A DNA stretch of 64,000 nt from Candidatus Gastranaerophilales bacterium (GCA_944325735.1 CALVBI010000002.1:248001-312000), one strand, 5' to 3'. Shown: positions 44,848 to 54,955, counted from the stretch's first letter. The notes: generated from the letters alone by a model not told the origin. Made by a program: numbers and translations.

Positions 44848-45943
44848 AGTTGCAATTATTGGCGGTGGACCTGCCGGATGTATTTGTGCATATTTTTTGC
44901 AGGATAATTTTGATGTTATAGTCTTTGATAAAAAATCTCCATTAAAAACGTTATTGCCAACAGGCGGTGGTAGATGTAATTTATGTCATGCAGAATATGA
45001 TTTTAGAGAATTAGCTTCTAACTATCCGCGAGGAGAGAAATTTTTATATTCAATATTTTCAAAATTTGGGACTGCAGATACTATTGATTTTTTTGAAAAT
45101 ATTGGAGTAAAAACTTATATGCAGGATGATATGAGGTTTTTTCCTATATCTAATAGTTCTTCAGAAGTAAGAGAAAAATTCCTAAATTCTCTAAAAAAAG
45201 TTAAATTTATAAAAAAAGAAGTTTTAAGGATTAATGAAGGTTTTTCTGTCGTTACAAATATGGGTGCATATCATGCTGATTATGTTGTAATAGCAACCGG
45301 TGGACATGCTTCATATGATTTGATAAAAATGCTCGGTCATAAAATTATAGAGCCAAAACCTGCACTTGTAGGGCTAAAGACTGCAGAAGATTTTTCTGCT
45401 TTAAGCGGTGTATCTATAAATGATATTCTATTTACTCATAAAGGGATATCCGGACCTGCGGTTTATAAAATATCTTCTTTGAGGGCCAGGGATAGGTTTC
45501 CATATAAATTAACTTTTGATTTTGTTGGGGATATTGATTTGCAAGAAGAATTGAATTCTAATCCTCATAAGAGTATAAAAAATTTATTAGGGGAACAAGT
45601 TCCAAAATCTTTAGCGGAATTTTGCCTTAAAGATTTGAGGATTGATATTGATAAAAAAAGTCATGAAATTGATGGAAAAACTCGTGATGAAATTTTAGAT
45701 AAATTAAGGAATTTTGAAGTTACAATCATAGGTACAGCGCCTGATGGAGAAGTTGTTACATCAGGCGGAGTTGATTTAAAAGAAATTAATCCTAAAACAC
45801 TTGAATCAAAGCTTGTGCCACGAATATATTTTTGTGGCGAAGTTATGGATATAGATGGATTTTGCGGAGGGTTTAATTTGCAAAATTGTTGGTCAACAGG
45901 TTTTGTTGTTGCTCAATCCTTAAATCTTACCCTTGGCTTGTAA
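44825..45943 (+). CDS. HI0933/YhiN-family flavoprotein
   Basis: The 372-residue protein has an N-terminal dinucleotide-binding motif VAIIGGGPAGCICAYFL, the family signature TGGGRCNLCH, a central ATGGHASYD, GISGPAVYKISS and a C-terminal FAD-contacting segment FCGEVMDIDGFCGGFNLQ. These NAD(P)/FAD-dependent oxidoreductases are widespread but their substrate is not established. The start lies inside folK (23-base overlap). Its end overlaps the convergent membrane-protein gene by 24 bases. Confidence 0.9.
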   Translation: MAQELKSKVAIIGGGPAGCICAYFLQDNFDVIVFDKKSPLKTLLPTGGGRCNLCHAEYDFRELASNYPRGEKFLYSIFSKFGTADTIDFFENIGVKTYMQDDMRFFPISNSSSEVREKFLNSLKKVKFIKKEVLRINEGFSVVTNMGAYHADYVVIATGGHASYDLIKMLGHKIIEPKPALVGLKTAEDFSALSGVSINDILFTHKGISGPAVYKISSLRARDRFPYKLTFDFVGDIDLQEELNSNPHKSIKNLLGEQVPKSLAEFCLKDLRIDIDKKSHEIDGKTRDEILDKLRNFEVTIIGTAPDGEVVTSGGVDLKEINPKTLESKLVPRIYFCGEVMDIDGFCGGFNLQNCWSTGFVVAQSLNLTLGL

Positions 45944-47260
45944 TTCTTTTTTTAGGTCTTCTTTAACTTGGAATGCATTATTATCTTTATCGAATTTTCT
46001 AAATGCAATCATTAGAGCTGGTGCAAGTATTCCTAATGCACCGATACATGCTCCCATGTTTTTCAGGATTGATCTTCTTTTTAATTTTTTGACGTTATCT
46101 AAAAATGCATCTAATGTTTTTTCTTTGACGTTTGCTTGTTTAAATTCTTCGAATTTGTTTTTTAATTTATCTAATTTTTCTGCAACACCTTTAAATTCAT
46201 CAAAATCGATGTATTTTCTATAATCAATATCATCATTTTGAGTTGCATTTTTCAAAGTTGGCAATATGTCAGATTTTTTTGCCATTTGTACAACAAAATC
46301 GTCAGGATTATTATGCATGAAATCAAGTAATTCTTCATGATTTTTTAAGGATAATACTTTTTTACTGCTTTCGACAAGTTTACCGTTTTCAAATGCTTCT
46401 TTTAATTCTTTACTTTCTATTACTCTTGCATCTAAGTCAATTGAAGCAGGTTTTTCTTTGTTCTTCTCTGCCGCATTTTCTAAGAATTTTTGGATTGGTT
46501 TACTTGCGAAATACATGAATAGCCATACAGATCCTTCTTTAATAGTATAGCCAAGTAATTCTTGTTTATTTCTTGATTCTGCAAGTCTTTCTGCAGTGAT
46601 AGCTCCGTCTAAAATCATAAGGTTTTTAACCGGATTATACATGAAGTCTTGAATGCTTCCTGTGAAAGTAGTTTGTTTTTTTAATTTTAAATTATTAAAA
46701 GCTTCTGATGTTGGTTTTGTATAAGAAAAAGTATCTGTATTTTTGTTATTTTTTTCTTTAGCCATTTCAGCTAGGATTTCTTTTTCAGCATCTTTTCTTG
46801 TTTTGTAGTGTCTGTATTTTGTTAATCCGGCATAAGAAGCAATTGTCAAAGCTGTAGATACGATAAATTTTGTCATGGCAAGATTTTTTGTATACTTTGG
46901 ATTTTTGCTTGCCTTAATCATGCTCTCTTTTATTGAAGAATCTGCGTATTCTATAGATTTTTCAAGTAGTTTACTTCTATTTTTTGAAAGGTTTCTAACA
47001 TCAAAAGTCGGATCGATTTTTAATGCTTTGTACATGGTGTAATCCATGAGCTTTTTATAAACGGGAATTCCGAATAACCAAATGGCTTGAGTGCCGAATT
47101 CATCTAAAAATCTGTCTTTTCCCTCTAATTTATCCCCTGTAATGTATGAACCTGCTGTAAGTCCTGTACTGTTAGCTATATCTTTGATAGCCATAGGGAC
47201 TAATGAATTATTATTTCCTAATGTTGAATATATTGTTCCTGCTGTAATTGCGAGCGTCAT
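45920..47260 (-). CDS. Lineage-type membrane protein of unknown function
   Basis: The ATG at 47260 follows AAGGAAGG, so the 446-residue form starting MTLAITAGTIYSTLG is preferred over a longer one. Hydrophobic parts include AIWLFGIPVYKKLMDYT (about 63-80), IVSTALTIASYAG (about 130), EGSVWLFMYFASKP (about 250) and a C-terminal hairpin NMGACIGALGILAPALMIAFRK. The soluble parts are Lys/Glu/Asn-rich and helical. The FG-W-P pattern and C-terminal hairpin resemble the proteins at 34814 and 36142. The function is unknown. The upstream region holds a possible small ORF and a structured RNA. Confidence 0.72.
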   Translation of the reverse strand: MTLAITAGTIYSTLGNNNSLVPMAIKDIANSTGLTAGSYITGDKLEGKDRFLDEFGTQAIWLFGIPVYKKLMDYTMYKALKIDPTFDVRNLSKNRSKLLEKSIEYADSSIKESMIKASKNPKYTKNLAMTKFIVSTALTIASYAGLTKYRHYKTRKDAEKEILAEMAKEKNNKNTDTFSYTKPTSEAFNNLKLKKQTTFTGSIQDFMYNPVKNLMILDGAITAERLAESRNKQELLGYTIKEGSVWLFMYFASKPIQKFLENAAEKNKEKPASIDLDARVIESKELKEAFENGKLVESSKKVLSLKNHEELLDFMHNNPDDFVVQMAKKSDILPTLKNATQNDDIDYRKYIDFDEFKGVAEKLDKLKNKFEEFKQANVKEKTLDAFLDNVKKLKRRSILKNMGACIGALGILAPALMIAFRKFDKDNNAFQVKEDLKKELQAKGKI

Positions 47261-47304
47261 TTTTACCTTCCTTGTGCACATTTATGTGCTTCTCAATATC
47301 TAAA

Positions 47305-47388
47305 CTATAGCCCCCAAATTAAATTCATTAATTTGACGATTGGGGTATTCGCCTTGATTATTGAGTTTCGTCGGATAAATTTTTCCAT
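47305..47388 (-). CDS. Possible 27-residue basic peptide in a leader
   Basis: ATG at 47388 lies 8 bases after AAAGG and opens a 28-codon frame (start MEKFIRRNSIIKANTPIV) ending at 47305, upstream of the membrane-protein gene. The peptide is basic and partly hydrophobic. It could be a regulatory leader peptide or chance. Confidence 0.3.
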   Translation of the reverse strand: MEKFIRRNSIIKANTPIVKLMNLIWGL

Positions 47389-47469
47389 GTAACTACCTTT
47401 CACTTTTTTCATAAGTACACTGAATATAATTTCTTGCTTAATTTTCGTATAATTTTAACGATTATTAAC

Positions 47470-47600
47470 AAAAAAAAGACCTTTCGGGGGGAAAGGTCAA
47501 GTAATAAAAATCTTTTTTACGACAATAATAAGCGTCTTATTTTTACAACAAGCCTTTCATATTACTTATTATTCGTCGGATTTGATTTCTGTTTGTCATG
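47470..47600 (-). ncRNA. Candidate structured RNA with own promoter and terminator
   Basis: On the minus strand, TTTACA (47633-47628) and TACAAT (47611-47606) are 16 bases apart. The predicted transcript of about 130 nt contains a long imperfect stem (CGAC-AATAATAAG with CTTATTATT-GTCG, one bulge) and ends in GACCTTTC-ggggg-GAAAGGTC followed by eight T (terminator 47498-47470). A short reading frame (MTNRNQIRRIISN...) begins almost at the transcription start, so a leaderless peptide cannot be excluded. Confidence 0.4.
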
Positions 47601-47650
47601 TTTATATTGTAACCTGTTAAAACTATTTGTAAAGTTTAATCTTATAATTA

Positions 47651-47674
47651 AAAAAAGCGGTTTTAACCGCTTAT
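47651..47674 (-). terminator. Terminator after tRNA-Glu
   Basis: AAGCGGTT/AACCGCTT stem followed on the minus strand by seven T, ten bases after the tRNA 3' end. Confidence 0.85.
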
Positions 47675-47683
47675 CTTTTTAAA

Positions 47684-47759
47684 TGGTACCCCCAAGCGAA
47701 TTCGAATCGCTGTCTACACCGTGAAAGGGTGTTGTCCTAGGCCTCTAGACGATGGGGGC
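47684..47759 (-). tRNA. tRNA-Glu (TTC), CCA encoded
   Basis: The minus strand folds as tRNA-Glu: acceptor GCCCCCA with TGGGGGT (a G-U at the first pair), D arm TCTAGAGGCCTAGGA, anticodon loop CTTTCAC (anticodon TTC), T arm with TTCGAAT, discriminator A and an encoded CCA. Confidence 0.95.
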
Positions 47760-47818
47760 TTGTTTCTTTCGACAAGTTCTATTGTACATGAAGAAAAATT
47801 AAATGTCAACTACTTTTT

Positions 47819-48585
47819 TTATTTTATAAAATCTTTCCAGTAACTTTTTGTTTTATCTTCTGGATTAATATCTGTTATGGCCCAGTAGGCACAGCCCATT
47901 CCGTTAAAATTGGATGTTCCTGTTTTTGAACATTCAGTAAAAGATGAACTTCCGTTCTCAGAATCGTTTATGGTTGAAGGATTGCCTAAAGGGATTACTT
48001 TTCCATTTTTTGTAGGTCTAAATGCAAACATGTCTACACCAAGCTGGTTAGGTCGTTTATAATAGCCATTTATGTCAACAGTTATTATAGGACATTTTTT
48101 GTTGCTTGCAGTTCCATATTCAAAGTAAAATGTCCGTTTATGTAAATCTGCTACCGAGCCGTCATCAAAATAACTTGTATGTGCTGTCCCTCCTGATATC
48201 GTTTTTATATTGTTAATTCCTAAATTATTAATATATTCCCCATTTCCATTGTAATATTTAATAAATTTCTTTGATAGATCTTTTGATGCAGTCATAACTG
48301 TTAGTCCAGAATCTACAAGCATCCAGTTATATTCACACATATTCATTTCTTCATCATTGATGAAACTTAAATTAACCTGTTGTAATTCATTGTAGGCTTT
48401 TTTTAATTCAGTTTTAAGAACTTCTTTTCTGTGATTTGCAATTAAAGACGGTATTGTAAGTGAACTAATAATCCCAATTATTCCTAATGTAATTAATACT
48501 TCCGCCAGCGTAAATCCGTATATTTCTTTATTTACCGGTGTATTTTCGGGGGGGGGGCAATTCTTTTTGCTTCTTTATTGAACAT
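47819..48585 (-). CDS. Prepilin-like gene, frame broken by C10 tract (locus 3)
   Basis: ATG at 48585 has GGAGG at ideal spacing and reads MFNKEAKRIAPPP into a C10 tract; at length 10 it then stops at TAA (48534-48532). With 11 C (or 8) it continues through YGFTLAEVLITLGIIG and on to the stop at 47819, giving 255 residues. I checked codon by codon that the prepilin frame is uninterrupted from 48547 to the downstream open frame. There is no other ATG, GTG or TTG between the tract and the prepilin helix, so in this sequence state the pilin is not made by simple translation. The C-terminal part has DINGYYKRPNQLGVDMF. Confidence 0.85.
48548..48557 (+). repeat. G10 homopolymer (C10 in coding strand), locus 3
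   Basis: Ten consecutive G on the plus strand, flanked C and CAATT. It lies ten codons after a well-supported ATG of a prepilin-like gene. Confidence 0.9.
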
Positions 48586-48714
48586 ATTTAACCTCCATTT
48601 TTTCTTAATTATATATGATTTTAACATAATTTTCAAGTACACTTGCAACTACTTGAAAGTTTTTCATGTTTTATGTAAAATATATATATAATTTGAGAGA
48701 GATAGGAGTAATAA

Positions 48715-51207
48715 ATGTTCGAACGTTTTACGGAGAAAGCTATAAAAGTTATAATGTTAGCTCAAGAAGAAGCGCGTAGGCTCGGTCATAATTTTGTCGG
48801 GACTGAACAGGTTCTTTTAGGCTTGATTGGAGAGGGCACCGGTGTTGCTGCTAAAACTTTAAAGTCTATGGGCGTTACATTAAAAGATGCTAGAGCTGAA
48901 GTCGAAAAAATTATTGGCAGAGGTTCTGGTTTTGTTGCTGTAGAAATTCCTTTTACCCCAAGAGCTAAAAGAGTTTTAGAATTATCTTGGGATGAAGCTA
49001 GACAATTAGGTCATAATTATATAGGTACCGAACACCTTTTATTAGGTTTGATAAGAGAAGGTGAAGGTGTAGCTGCAAGAGTTTTAGAAAACCTTGGTGT
49101 TGATTTAAATAAAATTAGAAGTAATGTTGTTAAAATGCTTGGGGAATCAAAACCTCAAACAGTTTCATCTGGTTCTTCTAGTTCATCATCATCTTCTGGT
49201 GGTAAAACTAAAACTCCAAGTTTAGATGAATTTGGACGTGACTTAACTTTAGCGGCTCAAGAATTAAGACTTGATCCTGTAGTTGGTAGAGAAAAAGAAA
49301 TTGAACGTGTTATTCAAATTCTTGCAAGACGTACAAAAAATAACCCTGTATTAATAGGTGAACCAGGTGTTGGTAAAACAGCTGTTGCTGAAGGTCTTGC
49401 TATTAGAATTGTAAATGCTGAAGTTCCTGATATATTAGATGGCAAAAAGGTAATCCAGTTAGATATGGGGTTACTAGTTGCCGGTACTAAGTATCGTGGT
49501 GAATTTGAAGAACGTTTGAAAAAAATTATGGATGAAATTCGTCAAGCAGGAAATATTATTCTTGTAATTGATGAAATGCATACATTAATCGGAGCAGGTG
49601 CCGCAGAAGGTGCTATTGATGCAGCTAATATCTTGAAACCAGCCCTATCAAGAGGCGAAATTCAAGTAATTGGTGCTACTACTTTAGATGAATATAGAAA
49701 ATATGTAGAAAAAGATTCAGCTCTTGAACGTCGTTTCCAATCTGTAATTATTGATGAACCGACTGAAGACGAATCTATTGAAATTATCAAAGGTTTAAAA
49801 CCAAAATATGAAGAACACCATAAATTGATAATTTCTGATGATGCAATTGTTGCTGCGGTTAAACTTTCTAATAAATATATTACAGATAGATTTTTACCGG
49901 ATAAAGCAATTGATGTAATTGATGAAGCATCTTCTAAAGTAAGATTAAAAGTTTCAAATCTTTCTCCAGAAGGAAAAGAATTAGAAAAAGAACTTAGAGT
50001 TTTAATAAAAGATAAAGAAGATGCAATAAGAAATCAAGAATTTGAAAAAGCATCTCAACTTCGCGATGAAGAAGCTGATTTAAAAGATAAAATCAGAGAG
50101 ATGGCTCAAAAATATAGAGAAGAGCATGAAGCTAATAAACCAACTGTTACTGCTGAAAATGTTGCAGAAGTTATTGCTACGATGACTGGTGTTCCTGTAA
50201 CTAAGTTGACAGAAGGTGAAAGTGAAAGACTTCTAAAATTAGAAGATACATTGCATGCTAGAGTAATTGGTCAGCATGATGCTGTGGTTGCAATATCAAA
50301 AGCAATCAGACGTGCTCGTGTTGGCTTGAAAAGTCCTAACAGACCTATTGGAAGTTTTATCTTCTGTGGTCCTACTGGGGTTGGTAAAACTGAACTTGCA
50401 AAAGCTTTAGCTGAAGCTGTATTTGGTTCTGAAGATAACATGATAAGAGTTGATATGTCAGAATTCATGGAAAAACATTCAACTGCAAAACTTATCGGTT
50501 CACCTCCAGGATATGTTGGCTATGATGACGGTGGTCATTTGACTGAACTTGTAAGAAAGAAACCTTACAGTGTAATTCTATTTGATGAAATAGAAAAAGC
50601 TCACCCAGATGTATTTAACATCATGTTGCAAATTTTAGATGATGGTCGTTTGACTGATGCAAAAGGTCGTCATGTAAACTTTAAAAACACAATTATCATC
50701 ATGACTTCTAACGTTGGTGCAAGCATGATTACAACAACATCAAGATTAGGCTTCTCTACAAGTGATGATGAATCTAAAGATAAATACGAAAAACTTAAAG
50801 AAACAGTTTCTGAAGAAATGAAAAAAGCTTTCAGACCTGAATTCTTAAACCGTATTGATGAAACAATCGTATTTGCTCATCTATCACAAGAAGAAATTAG
50901 ACAAATCGTTGACTTGATGTTGAAAGACTTGTTCAAACGTCTTGCAGAACGAGAATTGTCTGTTGAAGTAACTGATGAGGTTAAAGATCATTTAGCTAAA
51001 AACGGTTACTCTGAAGCATATGGTGCAAGACCTCTAAGAAGATTAATTCAGCGTAAAATCGAAGATATGTTGGCTGAAGAAATTCTTTCAGGAAAATATG
51101 CTCCAGGTGATACAATTGTGATAAAACTGGTAGATGATAAAATAGCTTTTGAGAAGAAGCAAAAGCGAGCAAAAAAAGAACAGAATGAAACTTCTGAAGT
51201 TGTATAA
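48715..51207 (+). CDS. clpC: ClpC-type AAA+ protease ATPase
   Basis: The 830-residue Hsp100 protein has two N-terminal Clp repeats ([30 protein letters not shown]), a first AAA module with [15 protein letters not shown] and [12 protein letters not shown], a middle UVR-like coiled coil (about residues 420-470), and a second AAA module with [29 protein letters not shown] and the C-terminal D2-small domain. It unfolds substrates for ClpP. The Ser-rich linker ([14 protein letters not shown]) is normal for the family. The ATG follows TAGGAG and a strong terminator follows. This is the cyanobacterial/Firmicutes-type Clp unfoldase. Confidence 0.97.
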   Translation: MFERFTEKAIKVIMLAQEEARRLGHNFVGTEQVLLGLIGEGTGVAAKTLKSMGVTLKDARAEVEKIIGRGSGFVAVEIPFTPRAKRVLELSWDEARQLGHNYIGTEHLLLGLIREGEGVAARVLENLGVDLNKIRSNVVKMLGESKPQTVSSGSSSSSSSSGGKTKTPSLDEFGRDLTLAAQELRLDPVVGREKEIERVIQILARRTKNNPVLIGEPGVGKTAVAEGLAIRIVNAEVPDILDGKKVIQLDMGLLVAGTKYRGEFEERLKKIMDEIRQAGNIILVIDEMHTLIGAGAAEGAIDAANILKPALSRGEIQVIGATTLDEYRKYVEKDSALERRFQSVIIDEPTEDESIEIIKGLKPKYEEHHKLIISDDAIVAAVKLSNKYITDRFLPDKAIDVIDEASSKVRLKVSNLSPEGKELEKELRVLIKDKEDAIRNQEFEKASQLRDEEADLKDKIREMAQKYREEHEANKPTVTAENVAEVIATMTGVPVTKLTEGESERLLKLEDTLHARVIGQHDAVVAISKAIRRARVGLKSPNRPIGSFIFCGPTGVGKTELAKALAEAVFGSEDNMIRVDMSEFMEKHSTAKLIGSPPGYVGYDDGGHLTELVRKKPYSVILFDEIEKAHPDVFNIMLQILDDGRLTDAKGRHVNFKNTIIIMTSNVGASMITTTSRLGFSTSDDESKDKYEKLKETVSEEMKKAFRPEFLNRIDETIVFAHLSQEEIRQIVDLMLKDLFKRLAERELSVEVTDEVKDHLAKNGYSEAYGARPLRRLIQRKIEDMLAEEILSGKYAPGDTIVIKLVDDKIAFEKKQKRAKKEQNETSEVV

Positions 51208-51212
51208 ATAAA

Positions 51213-51243
51213 AAAATCCCATCATATCGATGGGATTTTTTTT
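51213..51243 (+). terminator. Intrinsic terminator of clpC
   Basis: AAAATCCCATC-atatc-GATGGGATTTT followed by a T-run. Confidence 0.92.
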
Positions 51244-51293
51244 CTTGCTATTTTTTCAAAAATAGTTTAAATTATATATATTGGAAGTTGGTT

Positions 51294-52535
51294 ATGGCAA
51301 AGTATAAATATAGTGCATTAAAAGACAATAATAATATTATAAATGGTGAAATTGAGGCTTCTAATCCAAGAGAGGCTAGAGAGAAAATCAGAGAATTAGG
51401 TTTTCTTCCTACAAAAATATATCTTGAACAGTCAAATGAAATTAATCAAAATGTAGATTTTGACGTAGATACAAAAAATGTTCAAATTAATGTTTCTCGT
51501 TTGTCTTTGCAAGAAAAAATAATGTTTACTTCCGAGTTAGAAGTATTATTGTCTTCTGGAATTCCAATTATTGAAGCTTTACAGTCTATTGCTAATAATA
51601 CTCCAAAACAGAAAATTAAAACTGTTTGTGAAAAAATCAAAGATGGAATTTTATCAGGAATGACTTTTGCACAAGCTCTTGAAAGTTTTTATGGAAAAGT
51701 TTTTGGTCCTGTATATACAGGACTTGTAAAAACCGGAGAAAATGCTGGAGAGTTAGATGTAACTTTAAGTCGAATGCTTTTATTGCTAAGGAAGCAAGAC
51801 AGGATAAAAGGACAGATAATAAATGCATCAATATATCCAGCTATTTTGATTATTATAATGTTTGGTTTATTAGTGTTATTTTCAAAAGTTGTTTTCCCTG
51901 CTTTTATGGGAGTGTTTGCGTTTAATGGCGCAGAGTTGCCATTTTTAGCATCTATGCTTGTTGGTATTTGTAGTTTTGTTGAACATTTTTGGTGGCTTAT
52001 AATAATAGCTATTGGTGCTGTTTGTGGAGCTGCATCTTCTTTATTTAAAAATTATCAGTTTAAAAGTAAATGGGATGAATTTATATTAAATGTTCCTATA
52101 GTATCAGATTTTATAAAATATATAAATCTGTCAAATTTTTTGACTGTTTTACATATTTCATATGATGCAGGATTGCCTATTATGTCTGGTTTAGAACTCT
52201 CTAATGGGACTGTTGGAAATTATTCAATAAAAAGAAAAATAAATAAATCTCTATCAATGGTTCGCAATGGGAAGTCTTTGACTGAATCTTTTCAGTGTAC
52301 AGATGCAATTCCGCATGCTTTGCTCACAATGATTGCTACAGGAGAAAAGTCTGGAACTTTAGGTAAAATGTTTCATGATGCTGCGGAAGTTATTGATAAA
52401 AAAGTTGATATGGCATTAGAAGCAATGACAAAGATGTTTGAACCTCTACTAATTGTTATTTTAGGTGGAGTTATTTTATTTGTAGCTATTGCTTTTTATC
52501 AAATGTATATTGGAATGCTCGGAACTTTATTTTAG
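51294..52535 (+). CDS. GspF/PilC-family inner-membrane pilus assembly protein
   Basis: The ATG at 51294 follows GGAAG. The 413-residue protein has the family N terminus KYSALKDNNNIINGEIEA, then two T2SF domains: the first with FTSELEVLLSSGIPIIEALQ and GPVYTGLVKTGENAGELD, the second with NFLTVLHISYDAGLPIMSGL and ATGEKSGTLGKMFHDAAEV, each followed by membrane helices. It is the platform protein that couples the assembly ATPase to the growing pilus or pseudopilus. No ATPase or PilB/PilT gene is adjacent. It is the likely assembly partner of the dispersed prepilins. Confidence 0.93.
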   Translation: MAKYKYSALKDNNNIINGEIEASNPREAREKIRELGFLPTKIYLEQSNEINQNVDFDVDTKNVQINVSRLSLQEKIMFTSELEVLLSSGIPIIEALQSIANNTPKQKIKTVCEKIKDGILSGMTFAQALESFYGKVFGPVYTGLVKTGENAGELDVTLSRMLLLLRKQDRIKGQIINASIYPAILIIIMFGLLVLFSKVVFPAFMGVFAFNGAELPFLASMLVGICSFVEHFWWLIIIAIGAVCGAASSLFKNYQFKSKWDEFILNVPIVSDFIKYINLSNFLTVLHISYDAGLPIMSGLELSNGTVGNYSIKRKINKSLSMVRNGKSLTESFQCTDAIPHALLTMIATGEKSGTLGKMFHDAAEVIDKKVDMALEAMTKMFEPLLIVILGGVILFVAIAFYQMYIGMLGTLF

Positions 52536-53932
52536 TTTTTATTGAACCATTTCATTATTTTATCAATAAAACCTTCTTCTTCCTGCATTTCTGTGTTTTG
52601 TAATTTTTCTAATTTATGTTGGATTTTAGAATAATCAGGATTTCCTTTTCCTATTTCCAAATATTTTTCATAGCATTCTACTGCTGCAGGTTTGTTTCTT
52701 AGCTTTTCATATGCTTCACCAAGTTGTCTTACTGTAGTAGAATTTCTTTTATCTAAATGATAAAGTTTTAAAAGATATTCTGCTTGAGCTTTATAGTCTC
52801 CGATACTTTCTCTAAATTCTGCTAATTTTTGGAGAGATTTTTTGTCTGTTTCATCAAGTTTTGAAATCTTTTCATAAAATTCCATAGCATGGTTTTTGTC
52901 TCCTGATTCTTCCAAGAGCATTGCAAGAGTATTTAATAGGTTAATATCGTTATCTTTTATTTGATTTGCATTTAAAAATTCATTAATCGCTATATCTTTA
53001 TTTCCTCTTACTAAATTGTATTTACCCCAATTTAGATAAGAATTATAATCATCATTTTTTTCTTCATAAATTAATGCTCTCATTTGATATGTGAGTGGTG
53101 AATTTTTTTCGTATTTATCAAATTCTTCCACGCATTCAAGTGCTTTATCAAAATCTTTAGTCATGTAATAATATTGAGCTTTAAGTGAATAGAATTGAGG
53201 AATGTGATTATATTGACCTTCCATTTTTTGAAGTTTTTCAAAAGCTTCAGATTTTTTATCCATATCTAAAAGGCATTTTACTTTTGTTAATTCATCAGAT
53301 GTAACTTCTAATGCTTTTTCTGGATTTCCGTTTTTTAGGTATAAATCAGCTAATTGTTCATTTAAATTAACGGAGTCAAATCCAGCTTTTCTTCCTCTTT
53401 CCAAAACATCTATTGCGCTTGGAACTGCATCTTCTTTTACGTATAAGTTTGCAAGTCTTGTATAGACTTCTTCGTGAGTATCTTCGTGTTCAATGACTTT
53501 TAAATATTCATCAATTGCTTTTATGTTATTTCCTTCTTGTTCGTATAAGGTGCCTAATACAAATCTTGCAGATATAATTTCTTTGTCTTCTTGTGCGCAA
53601 TTTATTGCTTTTTTGTAATCATTAATAGCGTGTTCTAATTTGTGTTCTACAGTATGCATATTGCCTCTGTAAACATAATATTTATATTTGTCTGTTGTTA
53701 CATAAATATCCATTAATTGTTCATATGCAAGAACATTTGTAGCATCCGATTCTAGTATTTCAGAATAATATTTAGCAGCTTCTTCTTTGTTGTCTAAAAG
53801 CATTGAAATATGTCCGAGTCTTTCTAAAAGGCTTAAATCTTTAGGATTTCTTTCATAAAGTTTTTTATATTCTTCAAAAGCTTGTGTATATTGTTCATTT
53901 TCTTCAAATTGTTCTGCTGTCTGTAAACTCAT
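52532..53932 (-). CDS. Soluble protein made of tetratricopeptide repeats
   Basis: The 466-residue protein is almost entirely TPR units from residue 1 (QTAEQFEENEQYTQAFEEYK, NVLAYEQLMDIYVTTDKYK, HEEVYTRLANLYVKEDAV) to about 430, with no signal peptide or membrane segment, so it should be a cytoplasmic scaffold. The stop overlaps that of the convergent GspF/PilC gene by 4 bases. Pilus systems often use TPR proteins (PilF type), but those are lipoproteins, so the link is only positional. Confidence 0.75.
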   Translation of the reverse strand: MSLQTAEQFEENEQYTQAFEEYKKLYERNPKDLSLLERLGHISMLLDNKEEAAKYYSEILESDATNVLAYEQLMDIYVTTDKYKYYVYRGNMHTVEHKLEHAINDYKKAINCAQEDKEIISARFVLGTLYEQEGNNIKAIDEYLKVIEHEDTHEEVYTRLANLYVKEDAVPSAIDVLERGRKAGFDSVNLNEQLADLYLKNGNPEKALEVTSDELTKVKCLLDMDKKSEAFEKLQKMEGQYNHIPQFYSLKAQYYYMTKDFDKALECVEEFDKYEKNSPLTYQMRALIYEEKNDDYNSYLNWGKYNLVRGNKDIAINEFLNANQIKDNDINLLNTLAMLLEESGDKNHAMEFYEKISKLDETDKKSLQKLAEFRESIGDYKAQAEYLLKLYHLDKRNSTTVRQLGEAYEKLRNKPAAVECYEKYLEIGKGNPDYSKIQHKLEKLQNTEMQEEEGFIDKIMKWFNKN

Positions 53933-54083
53933 TTATGGCTCCTTTATATATTATTATCTTAGTTTAATTATATATTAAAAATAAATATTATTATAACCAC
54001 AAAGCTAATTCTAAGTATCTATTGAATTGTGAAAAAAAATATGCTAAAATGAAACTTAGGAATATAAAAAAAAGGAGCTAGTT

Positions 54084-54952
54084 ATGAAGAGATTTGAAGC
54101 AGAACAGGCACAAAAATCTAGTAAGAGCAATAATGCTTGTGTAGAAGTGTCTAACTGCGTAGCAGTCGGGGGGGGGGCAATTTAGAGCTTGCTCCACAAG
54201 GTTTTTCAGGTGTTGAAAATGTAAATTCAAAATGCTATATTAGTGATATGATACATCACTATAAGAATAAGCAAGGTTTTACTCTCGCTGAAGTATTAAT
54301 AACCTTAGGGATAATAGGTGTTGTTGCGGCTCTTACGTTGCCTGCAGTTATTAATAATACCGAAAAAAAAGAACGTCAGGAAGCTTTAAAAAAGGCTTAT
54401 TCAACTTTGCAACAAGCTTTATTAATGTATCAAAATGATATTGGTGAAGTTCCAACAAAGTCTACTTTTAATACTGAAACAGGAGCTTTTAAAAAGGCGC
54501 TTTTACCATACTTTAAGGGCGCTGTAGATTGTGGGAAGGGAACTGAAAATTCTGCTTGTGTGTATAATAATGTTACTGATGGTTCTGAAGAATATAAAAA
54601 TTATACAGGAACTTCAAATATTGTTAATACTGGATATTTTGATGATGGTCAATATATTGTGACAGATGGTGTTATGTATTTTTTTGAGAATTATCTTTCA
54701 ACAGGAACAGGCTCTCAAGGAAATGTTTTTGTTTCAGTAGATGTAAATGGCTACAAACATCTTCCTAATAAATGGGGGCATGATTTGTTTACATTTGAAT
54801 TAACAGAGGAGGGTAAGTTATTACCGATGGGGGCTGTTGGTACAAAATATGAAAAAAATGCAGACAGTTATTGCTCAAAAGTTTCAACAAGTTCTATGAA
54901 TGGTATAGCTTGTACAAATCGAGCATTATATGATAAATCTTTTTGGAAATAA
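54084..54952 (+). CDS. Prepilin-like gene, frame broken by G10 tract (locus 4)
   Basis: ATG at 54084 follows AAAGGAGC and reads MKRFEAEQAQKS... into a G10 tract, where at length 10 it stops at TAG (54183-54185). With 11 G the frame continues GGGGNLELAPQGF and joins KNKQG before FTLAEVLITLGIIGVVAA, making a 289-residue product with a 65-residue leader. An in-frame ATG at 54248 gives a short conventional prepilin leader but has no ribosome binding site. The mature part has a Cys pair region (DCGKGTENSACV) and DVNGYKHLPNKWGHDLF. The first 37 bases are identical to locus 5. Confidence 0.85.
54168..54177 (+). repeat. G10 homopolymer, locus 4
   Basis: Ten consecutive G flanked by C and CAATT, starting exactly at codon 29 of the upstream ATG frame. 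Confidence 0.92.
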
Positions 54953-54955
54953 TTT

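Noticed and set aside
47478-47498. A run of six G in GACCTTTC-GGGGGG-AAAGGTC considered as a fifth slippage tract
   Set aside because: It is the loop of an intrinsic terminator on the minus strand, is shorter than the others, and is not next to a prepilin start.
47434-47682. Open frame on the plus strand across the candidate RNA and the tRNA-Glu terminator
   Set aside because: It runs through two terminators, has no ribosome site and a composition typical of non-coding AT-rich DNA.
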